Positions 31,936 through 41,889 of a stretch of 64,000 nucleotides of DNA are shown piece after piece (position 1 is the stretch's first letter; every line of letters starts with the position of its first letter). Source of the DNA: Oceanospirillum beijerinckii DSM 7166 (GTDB lineage: Bacteria > Pseudomonadota > Gammaproteobacteria > Pseudomonadales > Halomonadaceae). The stretch spans positions 116,269 to 180,268 of the forward strand of contig NZ_AULT01000009.1 in the NCBI RefSeq assembly GCF_000422425.1, in the 5' to 3' direction. The translations under genes and the position numbers were made by a program. The notes under the pieces were generated by a model. That model saw only the letters and a list, made by a program, of their open reading frames with translations. It was not told where the DNA came from and searched no databases.

Positions 31936-34053
31936 GTGAATCCGGTTACTAAGACTTTTACATACGGCAATGAGACCGTAACGCTTGAAACGGGCCGTAT
32001 TGCCCGTCAGGCCACTGGTGCTGTAATGGCTACTATGGGTGGCACCTCTGTGCTGTGTACGGTTGTCGCCAAGAAAGATGCGGCACCGGATGCGGGCTTT
32101 TTTCCACTGTCTGTTCACTACCAGGAAAAAACTTACGCAGTAGGTAAAATCCCTGGCGGTTACTTTAAGCGTGAAGGTCGTCCTACTGAAAACGAGACCC
32201 TGACCTCTCGTCTGATCGACCGTCCAATTCGTCCTCTGTTCCCAGACGGCTTTATGAATGAAGTACAGGTGATCTGTACAGTGATGTCTGCGGACAAGAT
32301 CAACAACCCTGATATCGTAGCCATGATCGGCACCTCTGCAGCTCTGGCTGTATCCGGTGTACCTTTCAACGGCCCTGTGGGTGCGGCGCGTGTTGGTTTC
32401 TCTGATGATGAAGGTTACCTGCTGAACCCAAACAAAGAGAAGCTGGAAGAGTCTCTGCTGGACATGGTGGTTGCTGGTACTGAAAGTGCGGTACTGATGG
32501 TTGAGTCTGAAGCAGAAGAACTGACCGAAGACGAAATGCTGGGTGCGGTACTGTTTGCTCATAAAGAGATGCAAGCTGTAGTTCAGGCTGTACGTGAGTT
32601 TGCCGCTGAAGTAGCGACACCTGCCTGGGACTGGCAAGCTCCGTCTGAAGACACTGAAACCAAGCAACTGGTTTCTCTGGCTTACGCTGATAAGATTAAA
32701 GAAGCTTACAAGATTACTATCAAACAGGACCGTTATGCGGCTCTGGGTGAACTGAAAGCTGAAGCTGTTGAAAAACTGGCTAACGAAGAGACCGGTCCAT
32801 CTGCGGATGCGATTAAGTCAGCCTTCAGCAGCCTGGAAAAACAAACCGTACGTCAATCCGTAGTAAACGGTGAGCCACGTATCGACGGCCGTGATCAGGA
32901 TACTGTTCGTGGTATTAACGTTGAAGTGGGTATGCTGGCTAAAACTCACGGTTCTGCCCTGTTCACCCGTGGTGAGACTCAGGCTATCGTAACGGCTACT
33001 CTGGGTACGGCTCGTGATGCACAGATGACTGAAACTCTGGCCGGTGAAGTACGCGACCCGTTCATGCTGCACTATAACTTCCCTCCATACTCTGTAGGTG
33101 AAGCAGGCTTTATGGGTGGTCCTAAGCGTCGTGAGATCGGTCACGGTCGTCTGGCCCGTCGTGGTGTGCAAGCAGTTCTGCCAACTGAAGAAGAGTTCCC
33201 ATACTCTATCCGTGTGGTTTCTGAAATTACTGAATCCAACGGTTCCAGCTCTATGGCGTCTGTTTGTGGTGCGTCTCTGGCTCTGATGGATGCGGGTGTG
33301 CCTCTGAAAGCACCGGTTGCCGGTATCGCAATGGGTCTGGTTAAAGAGGACAACGGCTTTGCTGTTCTGACCGATATTCTGGGTGACGAAGATCACCTGG
33401 GTGATATGGACTTTAAAGTTGCAGGTACTTCCGAAGGTATCACTGCTCTGCAGATGGATATCAAGATCGAAGGTATCAACGAAGAGATCATGGAAGTGGC
33501 TCTGAATAAAGCTCTGAATGCGCGTCTGCACATTCTGGGTGAGATGAATAAGGTGATCAGTACAGGTCGTGAGACGCTGTCTGAAAATGCACCGGCCATG
33601 ACTCAGTTGAAGATCGATCCTGAGAAGATTCGTGACGTAATTGGTAAAGGCGGTGCAACTATTCGTTCTATCTGTGAGCGTACCGGTGCATCTATCGATA
33701 TCGACGACGACGGTACTGTTAAGATCTACGCAGAGAACAAAGCTGCGGCACAAATGGCGATCGACGAAGTAGCAGGCATTACAGCCGAAGCTGAAATCGG
33801 TGCGGTTTATAAAGGTACTGTAGTACGTCTGGCTGACTTTGGTGCCTTTGTTAACTTCCTGCCGGGTCAGGATGGTCTGGTACACATCTCTCAGATTGCA
33901 CAAGAGCGTGTTAACGCAGTCAGCGATTACCTGAAAGAAGGTGACGTAATTGCAGTTAAAGTTCTGGACGTGGACAACCGCGGCCGTGTGAAACTGAGTG
34001 TGAAAGAAGTATCTGAAGAAGAGAAAGCGGCTACTCTGGCAGAAGCCGAGTAA
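31936..34053 (+). CDS. pnp: Polyribonucleotide nucleotidyltransferase (PNPase)
   Basis: This 705-residue trimeric phosphorolytic 3'-5' exoribonuclease acts in mRNA decay. It has two RNase PH-like domains (about 1-210 and 310-540), the second with [20 protein letters not shown], then KH ([15 protein letters not shown]) and S1 ([28 protein letters not shown]) domains. The start is GTG 31936, seven bases after GGAAGGA; an in-frame upstream extension would enter the hairpin leader. Length fits the family. Confidence 0.97.
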   Translation: MNPVTKTFTYGNETVTLETGRIARQATGAVMATMGGTSVLCTVVAKKDAAPDAGFFPLSVHYQEKTYAVGKIPGGYFKREGRPTENETLTSRLIDRPIRPLFPDGFMNEVQVICTVMSADKINNPDIVAMIGTSAALAVSGVPFNGPVGAARVGFSDDEGYLLNPNKEKLEESLLDMVVAGTESAVLMVESEAEELTEDEMLGAVLFAHKEMQAVVQAVREFAAEVATPAWDWQAPSEDTETKQLVSLAYADKIKEAYKITIKQDRYAALGELKAEAVEKLANEETGPSADAIKSAFSSLEKQTVRQSVVNGEPRIDGRDQDTVRGINVEVGMLAKTHGSALFTRGETQAIVTATLGTARDAQMTETLAGEVRDPFMLHYNFPPYSVGEAGFMGGPKRREIGHGRLARRGVQAVLPTEEEFPYSIRVVSEITESNGSSSMASVCGASLALMDAGVPLKAPVAGIAMGLVKEDNGFAVLTDILGDEDHLGDMDFKVAGTSEGITALQMDIKIEGINEEIMEVALNKALNARLHILGEMNKVISTGRETLSENAPAMTQLKIDPEKIRDVIGKGGATIRSICERTGASIDIDDDGTVKIYAENKAAAQMAIDEVAGITAEAEIGAVYKGTVVRLADFGAFVNFLPGQDGLVHISQIAQERVNAVSDYLKEGDVIAVKVLDVDNRGRVKLSVKEVSEEEKAATLAEAE

Positions 34054-34077
34054 GCTTTTCTTCACAAAATGCTTTAA

Positions 34078-34107
34078 AAAAACGGGTCGCTTATGCGGCC
34101 CGTTTTT
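34078..34107 (+). terminator. Terminator after pnp
   Basis: AAAAACGGGTCGC pairs with GCGGCCCGTTTTT (one wobble), loop TTAT, T-run TTTTTGTTT. Confidence 0.88.
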
Positions 34108-34137
34108 GTTTCTGCCTGCTTTTATGGCGGGCAATAA

Positions 34138-34167
34138 AAAACCGAAGCCGCAATTGACTTCGGTTTT
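34138..34167. terminator. Second terminator in the pnp / thiolase convergent gap
   Basis: A 10-bp stem AAAACCGAAG/CTTCGGTTTT with a 10-nt loop. The A- and T-runs on its two sides let it serve the minus-strand thiolase gene as well as pnp. Confidence 0.8.
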
Positions 34168-34230
34168 GTACTTCGCTTCTTGGTATCAGATCAAGCGTGG
34201 GCTTAATCTATACCAAACAGCTAACGCGTA

Positions 34231-35412
34231 TTAATCACGCTCAACGGCCAGAGCAACACCCAGACCGCCGCCGATACACAGAGTCGCCAGACCCTTCTTC
34301 GCATCTTGCTTGATCATTTCGTGTACCAGGGATACCAGGATACGACAGCCGGAAGCACCGATTGGGTGACCGATAGCGATAGCGCCACCATTAACGTTCA
34401 CTTTCGACGTGTCCCAACCCAGCTCTTTGTTTACACTCAGTGCTTGAGAGGCAAACGCTTCGTTGGCTTCAACCAGATCCAGATCATCCAGGCTCCAACC
34501 TGCTTTTTCCAGACAGGCGCGAGTGGCAGGCGCAGGACCAATACCCATGATCTCAGGGTTTACACCTACATTAGAGTAAGCTTTGATCTTAGCCAGTACA
34601 GGCAGGCCCAGCTCTTCAGCTTTTGCTGCGCTACACAGGATTACCGCAGCTGCGCCATCGTTAATGGTAGAGGCGTTACCTGCGGTGACTGTACCGTCTT
34701 TCTTGAATGCTGGGCGCATACCGGCCAGCTTTTCAGCCGTTGTACCGAAGCGAGCGTTCTCGTCGGTATCAAAGACAATTGGATCACCTTTACGTTGAGG
34801 GATGGTAACAGGGATGATTTCATCGGCAAAACGGCCGCCTTTGATCGCTTCTTCTGCTTTTTGCTGAGACAGGGCTGCAAAGGCATCCTGCTCTTCACGA
34901 GTGACGGAGTATTTTTCAGCCAGGTTTTCAGCGGTGATACCCATGTGGTAATCGTTGAACGCATCCCACAGACCGTCAACAATCATGGTGTCCTGTAGGT
35001 TCCAGTTCCCCATGCGCTGACCATTACGGGAGTTAGGCAGTACGTGAGCTGACAGAGACATGTTTTCCTGACCACCGGCGATGATGATATCGGCATCGCC
35101 CAAGCGGATCGCTTGAGTCGCCAGGTGTAGTGCTTTAAGTGCGGAACCACAAACCTTATTGATGGTCATGGCAGAAGTTGTTTCAGGCAGACCGGCTTTG
35201 ATGGTTGCCTGACGCGCTGGGTTTTGACCGCAGCCTGCTGTCAAAACCTGACCCAGGATCACTTCATCAACCTGGCTACCTTCGATTCCGGTTTTTTCCA
35301 GCAGGCCCTTGATTACTGTAGCGCCCAGGTCGCTTGCAGCCACAGAGCTCAGTGTTCCATTAAAACTACCAACAGCGGTACGACCCGCAGCAACGATTAC
35401 AACGTCTTGCAT
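34231..35412 (-). CDS. Acetyl-CoA C-acetyltransferase (thiolase)
   Basis: This 393-residue biosynthetic-type thiolase joins or cleaves acetoacetyl-CoA. The nucleophile is Cys88 in [10 protein letters not shown]; the catalytic His lies in [11 protein letters not shown] and the second Cys in [12 protein letters not shown]. Length and motifs fit AtoB/PhaA. No polyhydroxyalkanoate synthase or beta-oxidation gene is next to it, so the pathway (PHB, short-chain fatty acid use or mevalonate) cannot be chosen. It is flanked by a terminator and the panD gene. Confidence 0.95.
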   Translation of the reverse strand: MQDVVIVAAGRTAVGSFNGTLSSVAASDLGATVIKGLLEKTGIEGSQVDEVILGQVLTAGCGQNPARQATIKAGLPETTSAMTINKVCGSALKALHLATQAIRLGDADIIIAGGQENMSLSAHVLPNSRNGQRMGNWNLQDTMIVDGLWDAFNDYHMGITAENLAEKYSVTREEQDAFAALSQQKAEEAIKGGRFADEIIPVTIPQRKGDPIVFDTDENARFGTTAEKLAGMRPAFKKDGTVTAGNASTINDGAAAVILCSAAKAEELGLPVLAKIKAYSNVGVNPEIMGIGPAPATRACLEKAGWSLDDLDLVEANEAFASQALSVNKELGWDTSKVNVNGGAIAIGHPIGASGCRILVSLVHEMIKQDAKKGLATLCIGGGLGVALAVERD

Positions 35413-35517
35413 AGGTATTTCCTTTCTTGTCGTGTGTAGCGAATGTTATTGTGCCTTGCAGCATCCATTATGTTACAACTTTGCTAATAAGAAAATACCC
35501 TGAAAAGATGACAAAAA

Positions 35518-35542
35518 AAAAGCTGACCTTAGGTCAGCTTTT
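35518..35542 (-). terminator. Terminator after panD
   Basis: An 11-bp stem AAAAGCTGACC/GGTCAGCTTTT with a 3-nt loop. In the minus direction it is followed by a nine-T run, 25 bp beyond the panD stop. Confidence 0.92.
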
Positions 35543-35567
35543 AAAAAATCGTGTTTCGCGTAAAAAG

Positions 35568-35948
35568 TTAGGCGACCTGTACAGGAATCGCGTTGCTTTC
35601 GTGAGAAACCTCATTGCCTTCTTTCATGTAGATCAGTGCAGGCTTAAAGGTTGCCAGCTCTGCTTCTGTATAGTTGGCATAGGCGCAAATAATGACACGA
35701 TCTTCTGGTTTAGCCAGGTGTGCCGCAGCACCATTGACAGAGATGATGCCTGAGCCTTCTTCACCACGGATTGCGTAGGTGGTGAAGCGTTCGCCATTTT
35801 CAATGTTATAGATCTGGATCTGCTCGTATTCACGGATGCCGGCCATGTCCAGCAGGTTGCCGTCAATAGCGCAAGAACCCTCATACTCCAGTACTGCGTG
35901 AGTGACACGAGCCTGGTGCAGTTTTGCTTTCAGCATGATGGATTGCAT
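35568..35948 (-). CDS. panD: Aspartate 1-decarboxylase PanD
   Basis: This 126-residue pyruvoyl enzyme makes beta-alanine from aspartate for pantothenate. The self-cleavage site is EYEGSCAID, between Gly24 and Ser25, numbered as in E. coli. [20 protein letters not shown] and the AIPVQVA terminus are typical. I chose ATG 35948 because it places the cleavage site at the family position; a longer frame to 35996 is unlikely. It lies 91 bp after panC on the same strand. Confidence 0.96.
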   Translation of the reverse strand: MQSIMLKAKLHQARVTHAVLEYEGSCAIDGNLLDMAGIREYEQIQIYNIENGERFTTYAIRGEEGSGIISVNGAAAHLAKPEDRVIICAYANYTEAELATFKPALIYMKEGNEVSHESNAIPVQVA

Positions 35949-36039
35949 GATTATTAACCTTTGACCACTATTTACCTGATACTTGAGCGTGCGCAATTTT
36001 GCTGCTAAAAGCAGACAAGTGGCGCAGTATGCCCGAGTT

Positions 36040-36897
36040 TTAGTTATGATTCAACGCAAATGCGATGTTGTCGATCAGCCGGGCTTTGCCCAAATGAGCT
36101 GCCGCAAGGATAACTAGTTCGTCATCATCCGGCCCGGCGGGCTTGAGATCAGACTGACGCCTAACGCTGAGATAATCCGGTGTAAAACCAAGTTGGCTCA
36201 GCTCCTCATTACCCTGGGCGCAAAGTGTATCAAAATCTTTGCCACCCTTTTCGATCGCTTGTTTAATTTTGACTAATGTCTGATAGAGCTGTGGTGCCGT
36301 TGCCAGCTCTTGCTCTGTCAGATAGCCATTGCGTGAGCTTAATGCCAGATCAGATTCAGCGCGGACTGTTGATACGCCAATAATTTCAACCGGCATACAC
36401 AAGTCTGCTGCCATCTTGCGAATGACGGCCAGTTGCTGGAAGTCTTTCTGGCCAAACAAGGCAATATCTGGCTGGATGATGTTAAATAGCTTAGTCACTA
36501 CAGTAGTGACACCCGTAAAGTGACCGGGGCGGCTGGCACCGCAGAGCTCTTCAACCAGCTCGGGGACATTGACCTGGGTTTGGGCTTCGATGCCATTGGG
36601 GTACATCTCATTGGCGTTAGGCACAAACAGGATATGACAACCCGCTTCGGTTAGTTTTTCGCTATCCGCTTCCAAGGTTCTTGGATAAGCGTCCAGATCT
36701 TCGTTAGGACCAAACTGCATCGGATTAACAAAGATGCTGCATACTACGATATCGCCCGCTTCATGAGCTTCATGCACCAGCTGCACGTGACCGGTATGAA
36801 GGTTGCCCATGGTGGGAACAAAAGCGACTTCACAACCGCTTTTGCGATGCTCTTTAATCGCTGCCCGCACCTCTTTGATGGTATGACACAGAATCAT
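36040..36897 (-). CDS. panC: Pantothenate synthetase PanC
   Basis: This 285-residue enzyme condenses pantoate and beta-alanine with ATP. The nucleotide-binding start has [15 protein letters not shown] (HIGH-like), then [31 protein letters not shown] and a KLSKS-like region given as [10 protein letters not shown]. The ATG shares one base with the panB stop (TAATG), so panB-panC are translationally coupled. Confidence 0.97.
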   Translation of the reverse strand: MILCHTIKEVRAAIKEHRKSGCEVAFVPTMGNLHTGHVQLVHEAHEAGDIVVCSIFVNPMQFGPNEDLDAYPRTLEADSEKLTEAGCHILFVPNANEMYPNGIEAQTQVNVPELVEELCGASRPGHFTGVTTVVTKLFNIIQPDIALFGQKDFQQLAVIRKMAADLCMPVEIIGVSTVRAESDLALSSRNGYLTEQELATAPQLYQTLVKIKQAIEKGGKDFDTLCAQGNEELSQLGFTPDYLSVRRQSDLKPAGPDDDELVILAAAHLGKARLIDNIAFALNHN

Positions 36898-37688
36898 TAG
36901 AAACAGTGCTCCTCGGATGGGAAGGAATTGTCTTTAACCGCCTGATGGTAGTGCTTCAGTGCCTCAGGGATTGACTGTGCATCGACCATAAAGTTACGTA
37001 CAAAGCGTGCGGTACGACCCATGGTGATACCCAGCATATCCTGCAGCACCAGAATCTGGCCGTCAGTATGAGGGCCTGCACCAATACCGATCACAGGTAC
37101 GGTGACAGCTTCTGTTACCAGGCGTCCCACCTCAGATGGTACACATTCCAATAGGATAATACTGGCGCCGGCATCAACCAGCTCTTGGCTGGCAGCAATG
37201 ATGGCTTGTGCCGCAGCTTCGGTTTTACCTTGTACCTTGTAACCACCGTACTGATTGACCATTTGTGGTGTCAGCCCAAGGTGAGCACACACAGGAACCC
37301 CACGCCGGGTCAGTTCGGTAATGCCTTCGGCCAACCAGGCTTCGCCCTCAAGCTTGATCATATGAGCGCCCGCCTGCATCAGTTTCCCGGCATTGACCAG
37401 CATCTGTTCAGTGGAAGGGTTGCTCATAAATGGCATATCCGCCATGATCAGAGAGCCGTTGTTACCTCTCGCTACACATTGAGTGTGGTATACGATGTCA
37501 TCAACACTGACTGGAAGTGTGCTGTCATGGCCCTGAAGCACCATTCCCAGAGAGTCACCGATCAGCATCACTTCGATCTCAGCGGCGCTGATTTGACTGG
37601 CAAAGGTTGCATCGTACGCTGTCAGGCAGCTAAATTTCTCACCGGCCTGTTTCAGTTTAGTCAGGGTACTGATTGTCACTGTCTTCAT
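36897..37688 (-). CDS. panB: 3-methyl-2-oxobutanoate hydroxymethyltransferase PanB
   Basis: This 263-residue TIM-barrel enzyme makes ketopantoate from ketoisovalerate and methylene-tetrahydrofolate. Signatures are [33 protein letters not shown] and [10 protein letters not shown]. The folate link fits with folK just upstream. It overlaps panC by one base. Confidence 0.97.
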   Translation of the reverse strand: MKTVTISTLTKLKQAGEKFSCLTAYDATFASQISAAEIEVMLIGDSLGMVLQGHDSTLPVSVDDIVYHTQCVARGNNGSLIMADMPFMSNPSTEQMLVNAGKLMQAGAHMIKLEGEAWLAEGITELTRRGVPVCAHLGLTPQMVNQYGGYKVQGKTEAAAQAIIAASQELVDAGASIILLECVPSEVGRLVTEAVTVPVIGIGAGPHTDGQILVLQDMLGITMGRTARFVRNFMVDAQSIPEALKHYHQAVKDNSFPSEEHCF

Positions 37689-37794
37689 TGTTATCTTCCG
37701 TCATTACAATAACGCCCACTGCTTTTGGCGTGGGCGTTTCGGAAAGTGTTACTTTGACGTTACCTGCATCATAAGGTAACAAGCTGGGGTAACT

Positions 37795-38286
37795 TTACTC
37801 TGTAACTGTCAGTAGCTGCAAGTCATCTGTACCAATATAGTGCAGAATCTCTGTAACCAATCCTTTACCGGGAATGCTGATTTCGGGGGAAATTTCCTGC
37901 AAAGGTAACAGTACAAAGCCCCGTTCATGCATATGGGCATGGGGCACGGTCAGGCGGGGATTAGTAATAAAATCATCATCATACAGTAATAGGTCGAGGT
38001 CCAGGGTTCGTGGGCCCCAGTGGCGCTCCCTTATGCGACGGTGGCTTTGCTCCAGTGCCTGTAACCGATCCAGTAACACTAAAGGCGTAAGCTCTGTCTG
38101 CAGTTTGGCAACGGCATTAACGAAGTCCGGTTGGTCCTGAGGGCCTACTGGCTTGCTACTATATAAGGACGATTGAGCGATCAACTGGCATTGATCCAGT
38201 TGATCCAGTTCGGTGAGGGCGGTCAGCAGCTGCTGTACCGGATTTTCCAGGTTACTACCCAGACCGATATAAGCTATATGGCTCAT
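37795..38286 (-). CDS. folK: 6-hydroxymethyl-7,8-dihydropterin pyrophosphokinase FolK
   Basis: This 163-residue enzyme activates the pterin for folate synthesis; FolP encoded at 21382 uses its product. Motifs are AYIGLGSNLENPVQQL, GPQDQPDFVNAV and the GPRTLDLDLLLYDD signature. Its start overlaps the pcnB stop by 4 bp. The pcnB-folK-panB-panC order matches Pseudomonas. Confidence 0.96.
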   Translation of the reverse strand: MSHIAYIGLGSNLENPVQQLLTALTELDQLDQCQLIAQSSLYSSKPVGPQDQPDFVNAVAKLQTELTPLVLLDRLQALEQSHRRIRERHWGPRTLDLDLLLYDDDFITNPRLTVPHAHMHERGFVLLPLQEISPEISIPGKGLVTEILHYIGTDDLQLLTVTE

Positions 38287-39683
38287 GAGCTGCTACTTCG
38301 CTTGCGATTACGGTAACGGGGGCGACGCTTACGTTTACGGGGGGCCTGATCGTCATCTCCGGTGTTTTGCAGCAGGTTTTTGCGCCCTGAGCCATCGGTG
38401 TCCTGAAAACGGGTCCACCAATCCGCCAGTGCCTGAACGTCTTCCCCCGATTCACTGCGTAATACCAGGAAGTCATAAGCGGCACGGAAGCGAGGGTGCT
38501 CTGCTGTTTGGAAAGCGCGCTTGCCCTGACGGCGCTCCAGACGTAATTGGAACTCCCAGATCTCACGCATCGGCTGGCTGAAGCGTTTCGGAATCGAAGT
38601 AAAATCTGATTGAGCAAACAGGGTCTGCTGTCCTGCCTGTTGCATTGCTGGTACGGGAGGTATGCCTTCTTCCATGAGCTCGCGGAAAGCATTTTGAATA
38701 ACCGGCCAAAGCAGTGCGGCAAACAGGAAGGCCGGTGTCACCGGCTTATCTTCGGCGATGCGGCGATCGGTATTTTCCAGTGCCTGCAGGATAAAATGCT
38801 CTTTTTCCGGTGCCAGGCTCAGTTGTTCCGAGGTATAAGGGAACAGCTCCTGCAACAGTTGATACTCCTTCAGCAACTGGAAGGTCGCTGCGGATTGACC
38901 GGACAGGAATAGCTTCAGCACTTCTTCAAACAGGCGAGCCGCAGGAATCTGGCGTAACAGTTCCGCCATGGGGCGAATCGGCTCAGCCGTTTCCGGGGCG
39001 ATATTAAAGTCCAGCTTGGCGGCAAAACGAATCGCGCGCAGCATACGTACCGGGTCTTCCCGGTAACGTGTGGCTGGATCACCGATCATACGAATGCAGC
39101 GATGATTGATATCTTCAATACCGTCAGCGTAGTCGTAGATGGAGAAATCGCGAATATTGTAATACAGCGCATTGATGGTGAAGTCCCGACGCAGGGCGTC
39201 TTCCTCAATGGTGCCGTAAACATTATCCCGTACCAGTAGGCCGTGTTCGGACTGAGAAGAGTGCGCCTTGGCGGTATCTTCTGCCGGTGGTGCCCGGAAG
39301 GTGGTGACCTCAATGATCTCGCGGCCATAACGTACATGAACGATACGGAAGCGACGGCCAATAATGCGTGCATTATGGAACAGAGATTTTACCTGCTCCG
39401 GCGTGGCATTGGTGGCTACATCAAAATCTTTCGGATGCAGGTCCAGCAAGGCATCGCGCACGCAGCCGCCTACCAGAAAGGCATCGTAATTAGCCTTCTT
39501 TAACCGATAAAGCACTTTCAGTGCATTTTCAGAAATACCGGAACGGCTGATGGGATGTTCGTCACGGGAGACAATACGCAATTCATAAGGCTTGGAATTG
39601 GATTTGGGCGAGCCGTCTGAATTCAGCAACTGCCGTATAGTCTTACCGGGACGCTTTAGAAACGAAGGAATTCCTTTTAGCAT
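38283..39683 (-). CDS. pcnB: Poly(A) polymerase I PcnB
   Basis: This 466-residue nucleotidyltransferase adds 3' poly(A) tails that speed RNA decay by PNPase and others. The catalytic head is FLVGGCVRDALLDLHPKDFD, with the RRFRIVHV and RRDFTINALYY motifs after it. The C-terminal tail is very basic (Arg/Lys-rich). The start ATG 39683 has only a weak ribosome site. The preceding 757 bp hold the CrcZ-like RNA, whose terminator ends about 50 bp upstream; no clear pcnB promoter is visible, so readthrough from that RNA may contribute. Confidence 0.95.
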   Translation of the reverse strand: MLKGIPSFLKRPGKTIRQLLNSDGSPKSNSKPYELRIVSRDEHPISRSGISENALKVLYRLKKANYDAFLVGGCVRDALLDLHPKDFDVATNATPEQVKSLFHNARIIGRRFRIVHVRYGREIIEVTTFRAPPAEDTAKAHSSQSEHGLLVRDNVYGTIEEDALRRDFTINALYYNIRDFSIYDYADGIEDINHRCIRMIGDPATRYREDPVRMLRAIRFAAKLDFNIAPETAEPIRPMAELLRQIPAARLFEEVLKLFLSGQSAATFQLLKEYQLLQELFPYTSEQLSLAPEKEHFILQALENTDRRIAEDKPVTPAFLFAALLWPVIQNAFRELMEEGIPPVPAMQQAGQQTLFAQSDFTSIPKRFSQPMREIWEFQLRLERRQGKRAFQTAEHPRFRAAYDFLVLRSESGEDVQALADWWTRFQDTDGSGRKNLLQNTGDDDQAPRKRKRRPRYRNRKRSSSS

Positions 39684-39732
39684 CTCAGGATCTTGAATCT
39701 GTGAATAAGAAGGGATGAGTGTACCCTAAAAA

Positions 39733-39761
39733 TAAAAACGGGGCCAAACAGTTGGCCCCGT
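39733..39761 (-). terminator. Terminator of the CrcZ-like RNA
   Basis: A 10-bp stem ACGGGGCCAA/TTGGCCCCGT with a 4-nt loop. On the minus strand it is followed by TTTTATTTTT. It lies about 50 bp before the pcnB start. Confidence 0.9.
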
Positions 39762-40242
39762 ATAATAACTGTCCGCTTCCGTGCAGACGATATGTCAGAC
39801 TTCGGTAAATCGCTCTGAATGCGCAATGACAGTCTATTAATGTACAAACCCTGGTGGTTAAACCTGTTATTTTTGTTTTCCAGTACGAAGTATCACTACT
39901 TCTAGCTTGGACCGCCTCGTATTCAAAACAATTATCCAATGATGTTTTTTCTGCCCGCTGTTGTTTTTATTTTCAGGCAAGTACCTTTGTGACCTGTTTT
40001 GTTGTTTTTGTTACAAGTGTTAGGTACTACAGTTAGTTCGCTACGGTTAATCTTTTTTGACCTGATTTGTTATTGTTGTTTCAGGTTTGGCATTGTACCG
40101 GGCTTTGTTTTTATTTTTCCCATGTCGCTTGCCGCGTTTTTCAGACTCTTATTATTTTTGTTGATCAAGTCTGTTTAAGAGTTTTTTGCCGTTTGTTGTT
40201 TTTGTTCGGCGTGAACGTTAACCGTCGTTCTTGTTGTTCTGA
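39733..40242 (-). ncRNA. crcZ: CrcZ-like Hfq/Crc-sequestering small RNA
   Basis: The 757-bp gap between cbrB and pcnB encodes no convincing protein but on the minus strand holds eight A-rich motifs, each of four or five consecutive AAN triplets (plus-strand spans 40228-40241, 40191-40207, 40150-40167, 40103-40118, 40066-40080, 39998-40012, 39958-39973, 39866-39880). Most sit in loops closed by short stems: GCCG/CGGC, CAGACT/AGTCTG, ACCTGA/TCAGGT, CTTGT/ACAGG, TGCCTG/CGGGCA. Repeated AAN is the Hfq distal-face target used by Pseudomonas CrcZ to titrate Hfq/Crc. Position (cbrB - RNA - pcnB), a sigma-54 promoter at 40253-40268 and an intrinsic terminator (stem 39738-39761, then a minus-strand T-run) agree. 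Length about 510 nt is somewhat more than Pseudomonas CrcZ. The start is inferred from the promoter. Confidence 0.85.
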
Positions 40243-40252
40243 TCATAGTAAT

Positions 40253-40268
40253 TGCACTTGATGTGCCA
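40253..40268 (-). promoter_or_regulatory. Sigma-54 promoter of the CrcZ-like RNA
   Basis: The minus strand reads TGGCAC-ATCAA-GTGCA, matching TGGCAC-N5-TTGCA at 10 of 11 fixed positions, with GG and GC at the required -24/-12 spacing. Predicted transcription start is near 40242. The adjacent gene cbrB encodes a sigma-54 activator, supporting the call. Confidence 0.85.
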
Positions 40269-40342
40269 GCTTTTCTAAATTCGTTTAAAAACAATGGGTT
40301 GCATGTATTGTTTGATGGGGCTGGACTTTTGTTTTGACAGGT

Positions 40343-40417
40343 TGTTACCTATGAAACAATCTTTTTAGGGAGATGCTGGGTGTTACGGTAACACTCGGTA
40401 TTTTTACCAAGTGTTAC
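40343..40417. promoter_or_regulatory. Cluster of TGTTAC half-sites, candidate CbrB enhancer
   Basis: TGTTAC occurs at 40343, 40381 and 40412 and inverted (GTAACA) at 40388. The 40381-40393 pair forms a near-continuous palindrome. The cluster is 75-165 bp upstream of the sigma-54 promoter, the usual distance for an enhancer-binding site. I recall TGTTAC-type sites for CbrB in Pseudomonas; binding here is inferred. Confidence 0.55.
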
Positions 40418-40441
40418 CAAGTATTGTTCAGAAATGTGAAC

Positions 40442-41887
40442 TCAACCACTTTTTTTCTGGTTGCTCTTACGTCGGGGGATGCCCAGGCGCTGACGACGCT
40501 CCCATAGACACTTACGGCTGATGCCCAGTTTCTGTGCCAGTTCGGTTTCGCTCATCTGATCTTGGTGTTCCAGCACAAAATGTTGGAAATAGTCTTCTAA
40601 AGACAAGTCATCCGGTGCTTTAGTTCCATCATTACGTGCGTTACTCACAGGAGAGCGCTGGGGTACACCGATAGAAGGTAATGCCGATTGAGTACCGGGT
40701 GCAGGCCGGCTTGGAGCCTGAGTTGGCAGTTCAATACCCATATCGTCCAAATGAATCAGGTTACCTTCAGCCAGAATTACGCCGCGCTCGACGGCATTTT
40801 CCAGTTCACGCACGTTGCCAGGCCAATCGTATTTGCTGATCGTTTCGCTGGCATGCTTTGAGAAACGCAGATTGTTGCGCTCCATACGTTCACAAGCAAG
40901 GGAGAGGAGAAACTCGGCAATTTCCAGAATATCATCACCGCGCTCTCTTAATGCAGGCAGACCTATCTCCATTACATTAAGTCGGTAATAGAGATCGAGA
41001 CGGAAGTCGCCTTCCCTGGATAGCTTTTTCAGATTGCGGTGTGTCGCTGCAACCAGACGCACATTGACCTTTTTTGATTGCACGGAACCGATACGGCGGA
41101 TCTCACCTTCCTGCAGCACCCTTAATAACCGGGCCTGAGCTTCCAGTGGTAGCTCACCAATTTCATCCAGAAACAGGGTGCCACCATCGGCGGCTTCGAC
41201 CAGACCGCTACGATTGGTATTAGCACCGGTAAAGGCGCCTTTTTCGTAACCAAACAGCTCGGACTCGATGAGGGTTTCGGGAATTGCGGCACAGTTGACC
41301 GAGATCAGCGGAGCATTCTTACGTCGACTCTGGTTATGAATCGCTTTGGCTACCAGCTCTTTACCGGTACCTGATTCGCCCTGAATCAGAACCGTCGCAT
41401 CCGTGGGGGCCACTTTGCGGATGCGCTGATAAACCATCTGCATGGCAGCACAGTGGCCGATCATGCCCATGGTGCCGGGTTCATCACTGTCTTCTTCTCT
41501 GCCACTGGCCTCCGTTTCTCTATGAGGTGACTTATTGGCGTGCAGGGTAAGAATGCGATTAACCGCTTCCAGCATTTCATCATGATCAAAGGGTTTGGCG
41601 ATATAGTCCACCGCGCCCATCTTCATGGAGTCCACCGCAGAACGCAGGCTTGCGTAGCTGGTCATAATCAGGACCGGAATACCTTCTGCCAATTTGATCA
41701 GATCGGTGCCTGGCGTTTTGGGTAAACGCAGATCCGAGATTATCAGATCAAACTCTTTCAGCTTGTAACGTTCCAGTGCTTCATCCACTGAAGCGGCTTC
41801 GCTGACCTGAAAGTCATTGCGTTCCAGCAGGCGTTTAAGCGCCGTACGAATAATATCTTCGTCTTCTACTACCAGTATCTTGGTCAT
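40442..41887 (-). CDS. cbrB: Sigma-54-dependent response regulator CbrB
   Basis: This NtrC-type regulator of about 481 residues controls carbon/nitrogen balance with CbrA. The receiver has acidic VVEDED, phospho-acceptor Asp52 in LIISDLRLP and Lys in YIAKPFD. The AAA domain has [14 protein letters not shown] (sigma-54 contact) and [11 protein letters not shown] Fis-type helix-turn-helix ([20 protein letters not shown]) ends the protein. ATG 41887 is chosen over GTG codons at 41893 and 41899 as it gives a normal receiver start; it lies 2 bp after the cbrA stop. Its expected main target is the sigma-54-driven RNA just downstream. Confidence 0.93.
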   Translation of the reverse strand: MTKILVVEDEDIIRTALKRLLERNDFQVSEAASVDEALERYKLKEFDLIISDLRLPKTPGTDLIKLAEGIPVLIMTSYASLRSAVDSMKMGAVDYIAKPFDHDEMLEAVNRILTLHANKSPHRETEASGREEDSDEPGTMGMIGHCAAMQMVYQRIRKVAPTDATVLIQGESGTGKELVAKAIHNQSRRKNAPLISVNCAAIPETLIESELFGYEKGAFTGANTNRSGLVEAADGGTLFLDEIGELPLEAQARLLRVLQEGEIRRIGSVQSKKVNVRLVAATHRNLKKLSREGDFRLDLYYRLNVMEIGLPALRERGDDILEIAEFLLSLACERMERNNLRFSKHASETISKYDWPGNVRELENAVERGVILAEGNLIHLDDMGIELPTQAPSRPAPGTQSALPSIGVPQRSPVSNARNDGTKAPDDLSLEDYFQHFVLEHQDQMSETELAQKLGISRKCLWERRQRLGIPRRKSNQKKSG

Positions 41888-41889
41888 TA

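Noticed and set aside
39685..39939. 84-codon minus-strand frame just before pcnB
   Set aside because: It runs through the 3' part and terminator of the CrcZ-like RNA, has unlikely composition (many Cys, Tyr) and no ribosome site.
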